A DNA stretch of 64,000 nt from Sandaracinaceae bacterium (GCA_020633055.1 JACKEJ010000008.1:186001-250000); one strand, 5' to 3'. Counted from the first letter of the stretch, positions 17,504-26,612 are shown. The notes: a model not told the origin generated them from the sequence alone. Numbers and translations: made by a program.

Positions 17504-18359
17504 CCGCCGGCTGCCTCGGCCCGGCGAGGTGCTCGCGGGCCGCTACCGCATCGACAGCGCGATGGCGCGCGGCGGCATGGGCGTGGTGTACGACGGTCGC
17601 GACCTGGAGCTGGGCCGCCCCGTGGCCATCAAGGTGCTGCCCCCCTTCGTGCGCGCCGACAACGCTCGGCAGCGCTTCCTGCGCGAGTGTCAGCTGACGG
17701 CCAGCATCGACCACCCCAACGTGATCCGCATCTACGACGCAGGGTTCGACAGCGGGCTCGCCCCCTACTTCGTCATGGAGCGGCTGGAGGGAACGACCCT
17801 CGGGCGCTGGGTGAAGGGCCATGGCGCGCTCGCCCTGCGCCCCGCGCTGCAGGTCACGCTGGGGGTGTGCGCGGCGCTCGAGGCGGCCCACGCCCGCGAC
17901 GTCCTGCACCGCGACGTGAAGCCTGCCAACGTGTTCCTGACCGCACCGCCTCGGGAGCGCGTCGTGCTCTTCGACTTCGGGCTCAGCCTCGAGGCATCGC
18001 GCCGCACGCGCATCACCGACCACGGCGTGCTGGTGGGTACGCCCGCTTACATGGCCCCGGAGCAGGTGCTCGGGAAGACGGTCGATGCCCGGACCGACGT
18101 GTATGGCGCAGGCACGGTCGCATACCGGGTCCTCACGGGGCACAGGCACATCCCCAAGGACAGCACCGAGGTGGGCCAGGTGTTCGACGCGGTGGTGCAC
18201 GGCCAACCCAAGCCCATCCGCGAGCACGTGCCGGAGGTGCCCGCGGAGGTCGAGGCGCTTGTGATGCGCGCGCTCGAGAAGTCCCCCGACGAGCGCTTCC
18301 AGTCTGCGGCGGAGATGAGGGACGCCATCCGAGAGGTGCTCGACAGGCTCGCGGCGTGA
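17490..18359 (+). CDS. Soluble Ser/Thr protein kinase
   Basis: This is a 289-residue kinase domain with almost nothing else: glycine loop ARGGMGVVYD, Lys48 in VAIKVL, HRDVKPAN (140-147), FDFG (161-164) and APEQVLGKTVDARTDVYGAG. There is no membrane helix or sensor, so it is cytosolic. The ATG lies inside the 3' end of the FHA-sigma54 activator gene (14-bp overlap), which argues for translational coupling and a shared job: phosphorylating the activator or a protein its FHA domain reads. It converges on the next lipoprotein gene across 76 bp with no clear terminator. Confidence 0.94.
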   Translation: MTSGSRRLPRPGEVLAGRYRIDSAMARGGMGVVYDGRDLELGRPVAIKVLPPFVRADNARQRFLRECQLTASIDHPNVIRIYDAGFDSGLAPYFVMERLEGTTLGRWVKGHGALALRPALQVTLGVCAALEAAHARDVLHRDVKPANVFLTAPPRERVVLFDFGLSLEASRRTRITDHGVLVGTPAYMAPEQVLGKTVDARTDVYGAGTVAYRVLTGHRHIPKDSTEVGQVFDAVVHGQPKPIREHVPEVPAEVEALVMRALEKSPDERFQSAAEMRDAIREVLDRLAA

Positions 18360-18435
18360 GACCGCAGCGTGGGGCCGTCACGGCCGCCACACGAGCGCGA
18401 CGACGCAGGCGCTCGCGGGCGACCACGGGTGCCGC

Positions 18436-19404
18436 TCAGGGCCCCGTCGGTGGCGCGTCGAACACCGCCCCCGCGTCGATCCAGGCGCGGATGGCGTCGA
18501 CGCTGGCCTCGGACACACGCGAGCCTCCCTCCGGCATCGGGTCGCCGCACACCGCGGCGCCGTCTGCATCGCGGCCCAGCAGCTTCCACACGAGCAGCGA
18601 GTCGTCCGCGGCGCCGGGCGCGACCAGCATGAGGCCCTCGGACGCACAGGCTTCGTCGACCGAGGCCACCCCGACGAGCGCGTCGTACGCGTCGCGCGGC
18701 CCGCGCAGGTCGAGGTCGCCAGCGACCGCGACACCGTGACAAGGCGCGGAGGCACACCTGCGACGCAGCAGGCCGTCGTAGATGCTCGACCAGCGTGGCT
18801 CCACGGGGGCGATCTCGATCGGGTCGACGATGTGCCCGAAGGCCTCGGGGTGCGCCGCGTGCGCGTCGGTGCTCTGGACCACCGGCAGCCCACATGCGAG
18901 CCAGTTGCGCAGCGCCGAGCGGCCCGAGGACGTGTCGAGACCCGCAATGGGCTCGAGGCGGGTGGCGCTCACCCGCCCAGAGTACACGGGGGCCGCGCTC
19001 TGCACGTCGGCTCCAGCACCTCCGCCCACGGGCATGCGCCCCCGGTCGACCGCGGTCCAGATGGCGTGACGGTGTCGAAAGGCGCGGTTCCACATGGTCA
19101 CCAGGCGCGCGAAGCCGGCAGCCACGTGCGCATCGTCGTCATCGACGTTCACGATGCGCAGATCGTAGTCGAGTCCATGGGGCGCTCCGAGGCGGCGCGC
19201 GGGTTCGACCTCGCCCGCGTGGCAGAACGCGCCGAACCCGCACGACTGGACCATCAGCGCCTGCCCCTCGAAGGCTGGCGTCCCCTCTTCATCGTAGACC
19301 ACCCGCAGCGCCGCGAGCTCGTCGCACGGACCCAGCGGCTCGGTGCAGGCGCCCAGACAGAGCAGCGCCCACGCCGCGCTCGCCGCCCCGGGCGTCAGAC
19401 GCAT
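18436..19404 (-). CDS. Lipoprotein with CX4CH/CX5CH haem-like motifs
   Basis: The 322-residue lipoprotein begins MRLTPGAASAAWALLCLGAC, with a lipobox LGAC at Cys20. Two cytochrome-like motifs are spaced unusually: CGFGAFCH (CX5CH) and CASAPCHG (CX4CH). A late DPMPEGG segment resembles the Met-Pro loops of these exported cytochrome-like proteins. It is the last gene of the DUF1592/DUF1552 chain. An alternative ATG at 19509 overlaps the stop of the upstream gene by 4 bp, which would fit the rest of the chain but gives a 36-residue leader before the signal peptide; either start is possible. The function is unknown, and haem binding is inferred. Confidence 0.78.
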   Translation of the reverse strand: MRLTPGAASAAWALLCLGACTEPLGPCDELAALRVVYDEEGTPAFEGQALMVQSCGFGAFCHAGEVEPARRLGAPHGLDYDLRIVNVDDDDAHVAAGFARLVTMWNRAFRHRHAIWTAVDRGRMPVGGGAGADVQSAAPVYSGRVSATRLEPIAGLDTSSGRSALRNWLACGLPVVQSTDAHAAHPEAFGHIVDPIEIAPVEPRWSSIYDGLLRRRCASAPCHGVAVAGDLDLRGPRDAYDALVGVASVDEACASEGLMLVAPGAADDSLLVWKLLGRDADGAAVCGDPMPEGGSRVSEASVDAIRAWIDAGAVFDAPPTGP

Positions 19405-19505
19405 CGGACCAACGGAACGGGGTCGCGCGCGGCCGAGCACGCGGGAGGAACGCGAGCGAAGCGGAGGGAGCCCTCGTCCGGGTCGCTGGTGCCGTGAGGG
19501 AGACG

Positions 19506-20873
19506 TCATAGCGCACTCGGGAGCGCCACCACGGTGGCGAGGGAGACGTTCAGGAAGGTGTCGACGCTGCCCCCGGCCACGCGCGGATCGCCGGGCTGCG
19601 GACGCAGGTCCGCCACGTAGCGGCGATGCTCCACGAGGACGCGCAGCTCGACGATGGGATGCACGCGGTATCCGACGAGGCCCCCAACCTCGAGCCCGTT
19701 GCCGCGCGCCCGAGGGAACCAGTCGTCGTCGCCGAGCGCACCGAGGTCGATGGCCGGTCGCCACGCCGCGTGGGCCCCCACCGACAGCCCGCCGACGACG
19801 CGCACGCGCAGCCCTGCGGACAGACGTAGGAAGGTGTAGCGGACGGAGGGAACGCCCGACTCGACCGGGCCGTTCGGGCGGGTGGGCCCGGCAGGCTCGA
19901 TCCGGAAGCGCTCGCGCCCGACGCCAACGCCCCCAAACGCGAGGACGCGTGCGCCGACCGGAGCCTCGTAGCGCAGCCCGGCGTGCCAGGACCACGCGCT
20001 GGTGGCGAAGTGGGTGTCGGCTTGGTTGCGCGTGTCGTCGACCAACGCGCGCGAGAGCGTCCACTCGACGCCGAGGTGTGCGAGGCGCGAAGCCACGAGG
20101 CCACGCAACGGGTAGTACGTGCCTCCTGCGCCAACCGCCGCAGCGACGCCGAGATCGTAGGCGCCGAGCGCGTCGAAGAGGTCGTCCGTGAAGCGCAAGC
20201 GCCGCATCGCGAGACCCACGCTCACGTAGTAGTCGGCCGCGTCCACACGTGGGTCGCCGTGCCGCGTGCGTCGCGACGACGGACGCAGGGTGATGTGACT
20301 GGCGGGGTCGTCCGAGTGCGGATGCGCGGCGCTGGGTGCGTGCGACACCGACCCGTCGGCCTGGCGCTCGTCTCCCGTGGGTCGCCCTGCGGCGCCGTGC
20401 AGCTGCGCGATGGCCGCGCCCAGCTGAGCCCACGCGCTGTTGCGCACGACGCGTCGCAGGTCGGACGGACGACGCGCAGCGAACGCGGCGCTCGCCACGC
20501 GCGCACCAGCTGCCCCGAGCAGCTGCACTTCCAGCGTGGCTTGACCACCCTCCAGGCGCGCAGCGCCCGTGATGAATCCGTCGAGCTGCAGCGCAGCGGC
20601 CACGCACGCCAGCGTGCGCGCCCCCGCTGTCGTCCCCGCCCCCGAGCACGAGGCGTGCGCGTCAGCCTGCGGCACGACGTCCACGTCATGGTCACCCAAC
20701 ACACGCAAGAGCGCGGCGCGGGCGCGCACGGCGCCTGGCCCGTCCATGTCGAACACGACCACCCGCTGCGCCGAGGCCCTCGCGGGGACGGACGCCGACG
20801 GCCCCAGCGCGCCCAACACCCACGCGACCGCGAGCATGCGGGGCGGGGCCCAAGGGGGTCGCCGCCGCATCAT
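19506..20873 (-). CDS. Exported protein with C-terminal outer-membrane barrel-like domain
   Basis: The 455-residue protein has a basic start and a signal segment (MLAVAWVLGALGPSASVPARASAQ). The N-terminal half, roughly to residue 170, is an alpha/beta domain (QRVVVFDMDGPGAVRARAAL onward). A His/Ser/Asp-rich linker follows, and then about 250 residues of alternating strands with GVGVGRERF-like turns typical of a membrane barrel. Its ATG overlaps the stop of the CX4CH lipoprotein upstream by 4 bp. Fixed between two cytochrome-like lipoproteins, it may be the outer-membrane part of the same exported complex; this is inference from order only. Confidence 0.75.
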   Translation of the reverse strand: MMRRRPPWAPPRMLAVAWVLGALGPSASVPARASAQRVVVFDMDGPGAVRARAALLRVLGDHDVDVVPQADAHASCSGAGTTAGARTLACVAAALQLDGFITGAARLEGGQATLEVQLLGAAGARVASAAFAARRPSDLRRVVRNSAWAQLGAAIAQLHGAAGRPTGDERQADGSVSHAPSAAHPHSDDPASHITLRPSSRRTRHGDPRVDAADYYVSVGLAMRRLRFTDDLFDALGAYDLGVAAAVGAGGTYYPLRGLVASRLAHLGVEWTLSRALVDDTRNQADTHFATSAWSWHAGLRYEAPVGARVLAFGGVGVGRERFRIEPAGPTRPNGPVESGVPSVRYTFLRLSAGLRVRVVGGLSVGAHAAWRPAIDLGALGDDDWFPRARGNGLEVGGLVGYRVHPIVELRVLVEHRRYVADLRPQPGDPRVAGGSVDTFLNVSLATVVALPSAL

Positions 20874-21361
20874 GGGGCCTCCCCACGCAGGCGTTGGGTG
20901 TCTCGCGCTGGCGAGGCCGCGGCGCGATGCTCGGCGGCGAGGCGCTCCACCCAGGCCGTCACGCACGCCAGCTCGTCCGCTTCGAGCACGGGGCCCGTGA
21001 GGGGCATGCGGTCGATCGGCTCGCCATCGCACTGTGGATCCGGGGAAAGGCGCTCCAAGAGGAAGCTCTCTTCGGGGGCGTCGGGGTCGATCAGGAGGCG
21101 CCCGAGGCAGGTGGTGGCGGGCACGCCCACCAGCCGGAGGTGCACGTCCGCCGTCAGGAACTCGAGACCCCCCGTGGATTCGTCCGTGCCGTGACAGCCG
21201 TCGAGGGCGCAGCGCTGCCAAAGCACGTCGCGCTGGATGTCGGGGCAGCTCGGCCCTTGGTCCTGCTCGAAGCGCTCGGGGTGCGAGAGCTCGGGCGCGC
21301 AACCCGGTAGCGCGAGCCCCAGGAGCCACACCAACACCGTTCGTGACGACCTCGGACTCAC
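20870..21361 (-). CDS. Small lipoprotein with CX4CH haem-like motif
   Basis: The 163-residue protein starts at a GTG with signal sequence VLVWLLGLALPGC, placing the lipidated Cys after LPG. The motif RCALDGCHG is CX4CH, a spacing known for some multihaem cytochromes, and is followed by the typical STGGLEF segment of planctomycete-type cytochrome proteins. IDRMPLTGP supplies the usual MP element. The GTG overlaps the stop of the DUF1552 gene (GTGA), and its own stop overlaps the next start. It is probably an electron-transfer or structural subunit of the DUF1592/DUF1552 system. Haem attachment is not proved. Confidence 0.78.
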   Translation of the reverse strand: MSPRSSRTVLVWLLGLALPGCAPELSHPERFEQDQGPSCPDIQRDVLWQRCALDGCHGTDESTGGLEFLTADVHLRLVGVPATTCLGRLLIDPDAPEESFLLERLSPDPQCDGEPIDRMPLTGPVLEADELACVTAWVERLAAEHRAAASPARDTQRLRGEAP

Positions 21362-22932
21362 GCGTTCAGCAGCAACGGCAGGGGGACGTCGCAGTAGTTC
21401 AAGATGGCGTCCTGGTACGGGTGTGCGACCTCGAGCCAGGTCGCCACGGGACCCGAGGGCGAGAAGGGCTGAGTTCCCTCCTGCCACTCCGCGCGGGGGA
21501 TGCCGAACGCGTCGAGCACCGTGGTGAACCACTGGTAGTAGTGCAAGCCCGGTCGCCGCCCGGTGCCGCCACCCTCGCGCACCGTACGAGGGAACGCGCG
21601 GTCCGTGCGGTAGTCGACGTACATGCCGGTGTTGAACGCGCCGCCCGCGCTGCCCGCCATGATGACCGGCTGGGAGTCGTTGAGGTGCGTCTGCGGTCCC
21701 GACTCGTGCGTCCACCACACGAGCGCGTTGTCGAGCAGCGTGGTGCCCTCCTCGTCGGGCGCCGCGTCCATCTTGGCGATGAGGTCCAGGTAGACCATCT
21801 GGAAGAAGGTGCGGTTGGTCCCCACGAGCAGGCCCGCCGCCTCGGTGTTGCCGTTGCCGGCCTCGTGCGCGACGCCGTTGTGGTAGCCGCCGACCCACGA
21901 GTCGTAGCTGCCATCCCAGTCGTCCGGGCTGCCGATGGTGGCCACGCGCGAGCCGTCGCACATGAACGCCGCGATCAGCACGTCGTTGTAGAGCTGATAG
22001 TAGTTCGGTCCGTACCAAGCGGGCTCGTTGCGGCGGTCGGTCCACACAGGCCACGGGTCGCGCGCGTCGGCCAAAGGCACGGTGACGTCGGCGCAGCTGG
22101 CGGCGACCCCCGCGCCCAGCGAGGCCTCGAGGGACGTGATGTGGTCCATGTACGCCTCGAGACGCTCGCGGTCGGCGCGCCCCAGCCGGCTGCCGGGCCC
22201 GTGCGCGCCGGACGTCAGGCGGCGGTAGCTCTCCATCACGCGGTTGGTGACGCGCGGCCGCGGCGGGGGGCCCATGGGGTCGGGCGGCGCCACGTACACC
22301 TCGTTGAACAGGCCGAGGCTGCTCTGCGAGGACGCGACGGGCTGGAACCCACCGCTGCGGGTCGACGGGTTCACCCACACCGTGCTGACGTTGTAGCCGA
22401 TGTGCATCGAGCGGCGCCGCGGCGTGGTGGGATAGGTGCAGGGTGACCACGCGAGCACTTGGTCGAGCGTGGCCTGGTCGGGGACGCTGGGCGCGGACTC
22501 GGCCAACATCATCGGGCCGTAGTTGCCGAGCGAGTGGGCGCCGTGCGCGCAGTACCAAGGGATGTCGAGGCCACGCAGCAAGTTCATCTTGGCGATGAGC
22601 CCCGCGCTGAGCCGGCTGGCGGGCCCGCGGATGACGTCGGAGAGCACGTGCTCGCTCCCCTCGACGCGCGGCGTGAGCGTGCCGTGGCGGAAGTTGTGTG
22701 CGTTGGCCCCCAGCACGCTCATGCCCTGGTCGGCCATGCTGTCGGCGGGCCACATGAACTCGCCCCACACGCCGCCGTGCCCAGTGGTCATCGCCACGAA
22801 GCGCTTGGGGCGCTCCGAGGGCGCGGCGCGCGCGGCCCGTGGCTCGAGCAGCGAGGGCAGGAACGGCATGGCGAGGGCCGCGCCACCTGCGCCCAGCAAG
22901 AACATCCTTCGACCCATTCGTCGCACGGTCAT
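21358..22932 (-). CDS. DUF1552 family exported protein (Tat substrate)
   Basis: The 524-residue protein begins with a Tat-type signal (RRMFLLGAGGAALAMPF). The mature region matches DUF1552: an early WPADSMADQGMSVLG region, IGYNVSTVWVNPS, RVMESYRRLTSG, NYYQLYNDVLIAAFMCDGSRVAT and HESGPQTHLNDSQPVIMAGSAGG. DUF1552 proteins are encoded beside DUF1592/DUF1588 proteins in planctomycetes and myxobacteria; the resemblance to sulfatase/alkaline-phosphatase-like folds is suggested but unproven. Export folded through Tat implies a cofactor. A GAGGAG Shine-Dalgarno sequence lies five bases before the ATG. It follows the DUF1592 gene by nine bases. Confidence 0.92.
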   Translation of the reverse strand: MTVRRMGRRMFLLGAGGAALAMPFLPSLLEPRAARAAPSERPKRFVAMTTGHGGVWGEFMWPADSMADQGMSVLGANAHNFRHGTLTPRVEGSEHVLSDVIRGPASRLSAGLIAKMNLLRGLDIPWYCAHGAHSLGNYGPMMLAESAPSVPDQATLDQVLAWSPCTYPTTPRRRSMHIGYNVSTVWVNPSTRSGGFQPVASSQSSLGLFNEVYVAPPDPMGPPPRPRVTNRVMESYRRLTSGAHGPGSRLGRADRERLEAYMDHITSLEASLGAGVAASCADVTVPLADARDPWPVWTDRRNEPAWYGPNYYQLYNDVLIAAFMCDGSRVATIGSPDDWDGSYDSWVGGYHNGVAHEAGNGNTEAAGLLVGTNRTFFQMVYLDLIAKMDAAPDEEGTTLLDNALVWWTHESGPQTHLNDSQPVIMAGSAGGAFNTGMYVDYRTDRAFPRTVREGGGTGRRPGLHYYQWFTTVLDAFGIPRAEWQEGTQPFSPSGPVATWLEVAHPYQDAILNYCDVPLPLLLNA

Positions 22933-22941
22933 GGCGTCTCC

Positions 22942-24729
22942 TCAGTCCACGTCCCGGACGCGGTAGGTGGGATCCAAGAGGGGCATGGAGATGACGTCGC
23001 GCAGGGGGGCGCCAGCGTCGATGAGCTCGTCCACGGCGCGCAGGAAGCAGCCGTCTTCGCGCACGTCCTCCTCGCGACCGAGCGTGTAGCGCGCGTAGTG
23101 CCGCGCGAAGCACGCGCCCGCCGTCTCGCTCTCGAAGATGACCTGCGTGAGCTCTTGGGGCCCCGTCACGAACTCGCCCAGCTGCGAGATCATTACGGCG
23201 CTGTCCACGGGCACCTGCGTGGTGTCGTTGCCGTCGCGATCGAAGAGGCGCTCGGCGCTGCGGTGCTGGCCGATGGCGTCGAACACCTCGAACACGAAGC
23301 CGGGCGGGTTGAGCACCTGGTGGCAGCCGCGGCAGGTCCCGCCCGACGTGAGGATCTCGGCCTCTTGCCGGCTCGACGTGGTGGCGCTGTCGACGTCGGG
23401 GAGGTTGTTCATGGCGTTCGCGGGCGGTGGGTCGATGCGCGAGCACATGATCTGCCGCTGGATGAACACGCCGCGCAGGATGGGGTGCGTGCGCGGCCCG
23501 GCCCCGGGCGGCGTGATGTCCGAGCGCGGTAGCAGCATCGCTGCGCGCGAGAGGATCCCGACGCGCTCCGGCGGGACGGCCACGGGGGTGACCCCATCGC
23601 TCGGGGCGTCGAGTCCGTAGAGCGCGGCGAGCTCGTCGCTGTCCGTCAGCGTCACGTCCGACAAGAAGAAGTCCTCGAAGCTGCCCCCGCTGGCCAGCAC
23701 GTACTGGAAGAGCTCTCGGATCTCGGCTTGCGAGGCGCGGTCGAGCGCGGCGTTCAGCGCGAGGTCACCGCGCAGCGCGTCGAGCGCGTTCCCCGTGCCG
23801 AAGCTGACGGGCACGGTGCGGTCCACGCGCAACCACTCGCTCAAGAACTCGGTCACCCAGTCCGCGGCGCGCGGGTCGTCCAGCACGCGCTGCACCTGCG
23901 CGTCCCAGCCCTCGCTGGTCATCAGCGAGCCGTCCTCCGCGGCCGCGAGCAGGGCGTCGTCCGGCATGGTGTTCCAGAAGTGGAAGGCCAGCCGCGAGGC
24001 GGCCTCGTGGGGCGTGAGCTCGCCGTCGCCGCCCTCCACGTGGAACACGAAGCTGGGCTGGCGCAGCATCACCTGCACCAGGTCGGCCACGCCCTCGGGC
24101 ACCACGACGTCGCCATCCAGGTAGACCTCGTCGCGGTAGAAGGCGCGCTCGGCTTCGTCCAGCGGCCGTCGGTGCGTGAGCTGCCCCAGGCGCTCCACCA
24201 GCGCGTCCAGGCAGGCGGGGTCGTTGCCCGTGTCGGCGTCGGTCGCGCAGGCCCCAGCGAACGGGCCGAGCCACGCGGGCGTCGTGACGGCTTCCGCGAT
24301 GGCCGTGGCGATCAGCATGTCGCTCCGCACGAGCGCCTCGGACAGCGCTTGGTCCGAGCGCGCGAAGAGGCGCTGGCCCGACTCCGAGTGCCCGAACAGC
24401 ACATCGTTGGGACGCTCCTGAAAGAGCGTCTCGAGGCTGCCGAGCAGCGTGGCCGCCTGGTCGCTGGGCAGCGTGCGCCGGACGACGTCCGCCACCACGT
24501 TGCGGTACTGGCGGTGGGAGAGCCGGCGCAGCGGGCGCGCGTCGGCGGGCGGTCGACCGGAGCAGCGGAAGTCGGTGACGGCGTTGGACACCGACGGCGT
24601 GGCGTTCGGCGAGTCCACGCTGCCCGTGCACGCCCCGAGTGCGACGACGGACAAGCACGCCGCCCCGAGGGTGCAACGTACCGAGCGCGTTCCGATGTCA
24701 GGGGGCCCCACGGCCCATCGCTCCCACAT
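22942..24729 (-). CDS. DUF1592/DUF1588/DUF1585 domain lipoprotein with CXXCH
   Basis: The 595-residue lipoprotein (lipobox LGAC near residue 34) has the standard domain order. The N-terminal DUF1587-like LRRLSHRQYRNVVADV is followed by DUF1592 (RQPSFVFHVE, EAASRLAFHFWNTMPDD). DUF1588 comes next (RVGILSRAAMLL, THPILRGVFIQRQIMC and the canonical haem motif CRGCHQVLNPPGF), and DUF1585 lies at the end (CFARHYARYTLGRE). It is exported and probably binds c-type haem. The function of the family is unknown, with roles in oxidative breakdown of polymers or lipids proposed only loosely. A GGAGG Shine-Dalgarno sequence precedes the ATG by seven bases. It heads the five-gene chain. Confidence 0.93.
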   Translation of the reverse strand: MWERWAVGPPDIGTRSVRCTLGAACLSVVALGACTGSVDSPNATPSVSNAVTDFRCSGRPPADARPLRRLSHRQYRNVVADVVRRTLPSDQAATLLGSLETLFQERPNDVLFGHSESGQRLFARSDQALSEALVRSDMLIATAIAEAVTTPAWLGPFAGACATDADTGNDPACLDALVERLGQLTHRRPLDEAERAFYRDEVYLDGDVVVPEGVADLVQVMLRQPSFVFHVEGGDGELTPHEAASRLAFHFWNTMPDDALLAAAEDGSLMTSEGWDAQVQRVLDDPRAADWVTEFLSEWLRVDRTVPVSFGTGNALDALRGDLALNAALDRASQAEIRELFQYVLASGGSFEDFFLSDVTLTDSDELAALYGLDAPSDGVTPVAVPPERVGILSRAAMLLPRSDITPPGAGPRTHPILRGVFIQRQIMCSRIDPPPANAMNNLPDVDSATTSSRQEAEILTSGGTCRGCHQVLNPPGFVFEVFDAIGQHRSAERLFDRDGNDTTQVPVDSAVMISQLGEFVTGPQELTQVIFESETAGACFARHYARYTLGREEDVREDGCFLRAVDELIDAGAPLRDVISMPLLDPTYRVRDVD

Positions 24730-24947
24730 GCGTTGTCCTCCGACGGCGGGCGACCACCAGCGCCCGCTCTCATGAAGAGACCGAGGCTATCAAACGCCGA
24801 AACGGCGTGCACGCCGTCCGTTATGAGGACAAATATCCAGGACACAGATGTTACGCTGACAGCTTGTCCGTAGTACCCACGGAGGGTCTCGGACACGCGC
24901 ACGACGCCGCCGGACGAGCGCGAAACATCGTTTGATGCACTGCGGAG

Positions 24948-25685
24948 CTACGGCGCGGGGCGGCTCGTCTGCTCGCGCGTGCGGATGGCCAGGTCCTCCG
25001 CCAGACGCTGCGCCTGCGAGGTCAGCGCGAGGTCACGCCCACACACGCGGGCGAGCACGCGCCGCGCGGGCCCCATGCGCGTCAGCACGTCGAGCTCGGT
25101 CAGCGCAGAATACAGCGCACCGCCCGTGACGGACTCGACGAGCGCCTCGTTTTCCGGCACCGGGACGCCGTCGATCAGCAGGTCGCCGGTGCACGCCTCG
25201 TTCGCTTCCCCACCTGCCCCGAGCGCGAACACGCGCACCACCGCGCGCTCCGGGAAGCGCTGGGGCAGCGTGACGAAGGTGACCTGTCCTCCCCGCAGCG
25301 CCGTGGTAGCGCTCAACCGCAGCGACCCATCCTCGTCGCGCTCGGAGACCACCGTGGCGGGCGGTGGTGGCTGGTTGCCCTGCGCGCGGACGCTCGTCTC
25401 CACGCAGCTCAGCCCGCGACCGGGAAACAACGGAAAGGGGTCGTACTCGGTGCACGCGTACTCGACGACGAGCCCACACCCCGTGACGACGTAGCCCGAG
25501 CCGCCCGAACGCACGGACTCCGCCTCGCAGGCGTGCAGCCCCCGAAAGCGGGCCGCGACCGTGCGGCGCTGCTGTCTTGGCGCGCACCCTCCGAGCGCGG
25601 CCACGACCGCGATGGCGAACACCACGGCTCCAGGCACCTTCACGGCCAGACGCCGCGCGCTTCCTCCTCGACCTCGTGAGAACAT
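24948..25685 (-). CDS. Lipoprotein, unknown function
   Basis: The 245-residue protein has a basic N-region and signal segment ending in the lipobox LGGC (Cys34). The mature part holds seven further cysteines (for example LHACEAES, VTGCGLVVEYAC and VARVCG), which suggests disulfides in the periplasm, plus a short Pro run (QPPPPATVV). I do not recognise a family. It diverges from another small lipoprotein gene across 99 bp and lies 218 bp from the DUF1592 gene, which is transcribed the other way from the gap. Confidence 0.75.
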   Translation of the reverse strand: MFSRGRGGSARRLAVKVPGAVVFAIAVVAALGGCAPRQQRRTVAARFRGLHACEAESVRSGGSGYVVTGCGLVVEYACTEYDPFPLFPGRGLSCVETSVRAQGNQPPPPATVVSERDEDGSLRLSATTALRGGQVTFVTLPQRFPERAVVRVFALGAGGEANEACTGDLLIDGVPVPENEALVESVTGGALYSALTELDVLTRMGPARRVLARVCGRDLALTSQAQRLAEDLAIRTREQTSRPAP

Positions 25686-25772
25686 CCCGAACGCTAGCCA
25701 TACGAGCAGTGCCCGTGCAAGCCGCGCTCAGCTCGTCATCGACGCGCGGCCCCCACGCGCGTACACGCGATG

Positions 25773-25778
25773 TACCCT
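25773..25778 (+). promoter_or_regulatory. -10 box (TACCCT) of the lipoprotein gene, leaderless start
   Basis: TACCCT ends six bases (CCCCCG) before the ATG at 25785. The same CCCCCG spacer follows the TAGGCT box at 4378-4383. Confidence 0.45.
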
Positions 25779-25784
25779 CCCCCG

Positions 25785-26399
25785 ATGACCACACGCTCAC
25801 TCTCGTGCTCGGCGCTTCTGCTCACGTTGCTCACGACGCTCGGCGGATGCGGCAGGACCACCGACACTACGAGCGAGCGCCCAGCCAACGGCGCGACCGC
25901 CTCGAGTGAGGACCCGTGTCCCGTGCTCACCGCGGCTGCTGGCTCGAGTCGTGGCGGGGGGGTCGCGCCGAGCCTCGCGGGCGAGGACGTGAGCTCCGAC
26001 CTGGACGGGATGGTGGCGAGCATGCCCGCCGGGAGCGCGCAGCCGCCCAGCGCCATGCGGCGCGGTCAGGCGGGGCACTGGTCACCCGTGGCGATCGCGA
26101 CCTACGCGAACGACGGGGGGGAGTGGCTGATCACGGTGGACGACCTGGTCCATGTGTGCACCTGCCGCGAGGGCATGGGCGAGCAGCTGCGGCAGCGCGC
26201 GCAAGACCAGCGCGCGGGTGAGGCGCGGACGCTGGGCGGCGCTCCGGCCCTGGTGCGTGCGGAGCCGACCGAGGTGCTGGCCTGGGTGGGCGACCGCTGC
26301 GCGCTGCGTGTGGCCGGCGACGGAACGCCCGAGGCCGCGTGGGCCCTGGCCGAGTCGGTGGATCTCCCCCGCCTCACAGCCGCCTGCGCGCGCCCCTGA
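25785..26399 (+). CDS. Small lipoprotein, unknown function
   Basis: The 204-residue protein starts MTTRSLSCSALLLTLLTTLG with a lipobox LGGC at Cys22. A low-complexity Thr/Ser/Ala stretch leads to a folded domain with VCTCREGMGEQL and GDRCALRVAGDG, so at least three cysteines lie outside the membrane. I do not recognise the family. An in-frame ATG at 25770 exists but would overlap the TACCCT promoter box, so the later ATG is preferred. About 210 bp follow before the convergent OmpA-family gene ends. Confidence 0.72.
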   Translation: MTTRSLSCSALLLTLLTTLGGCGRTTDTTSERPANGATASSEDPCPVLTAAAGSSRGGGVAPSLAGEDVSSDLDGMVASMPAGSAQPPSAMRRGQAGHWSPVAIATYANDGGEWLITVDDLVHVCTCREGMGEQLRQRAQDQRAGEARTLGGAPALVRAEPTEVLAWVGDRCALRVAGDGTPEAAWALAESVDLPRLTAACARP

Positions 26400-26612
26400 C
26401 GCGCGCCCACCGCCAGCCAGCACGCGCGAGCGCCACGGCCGTGCCCGTCTTCGTGTGCGCGACTGGTGGTGCGTCTCGGGTGGCCGCGCGAGCGCCGCTC
26501 CCCGCTACGCCACGAGACCTCGATCGCGAGCCCGTCGGCCCCCTCGTGCACCCGCACGCCGCTGGGCGGACGGGTCGGCGACTCCGTGTTGGCGTCCATC
26601 CGTGGGTCCGCG

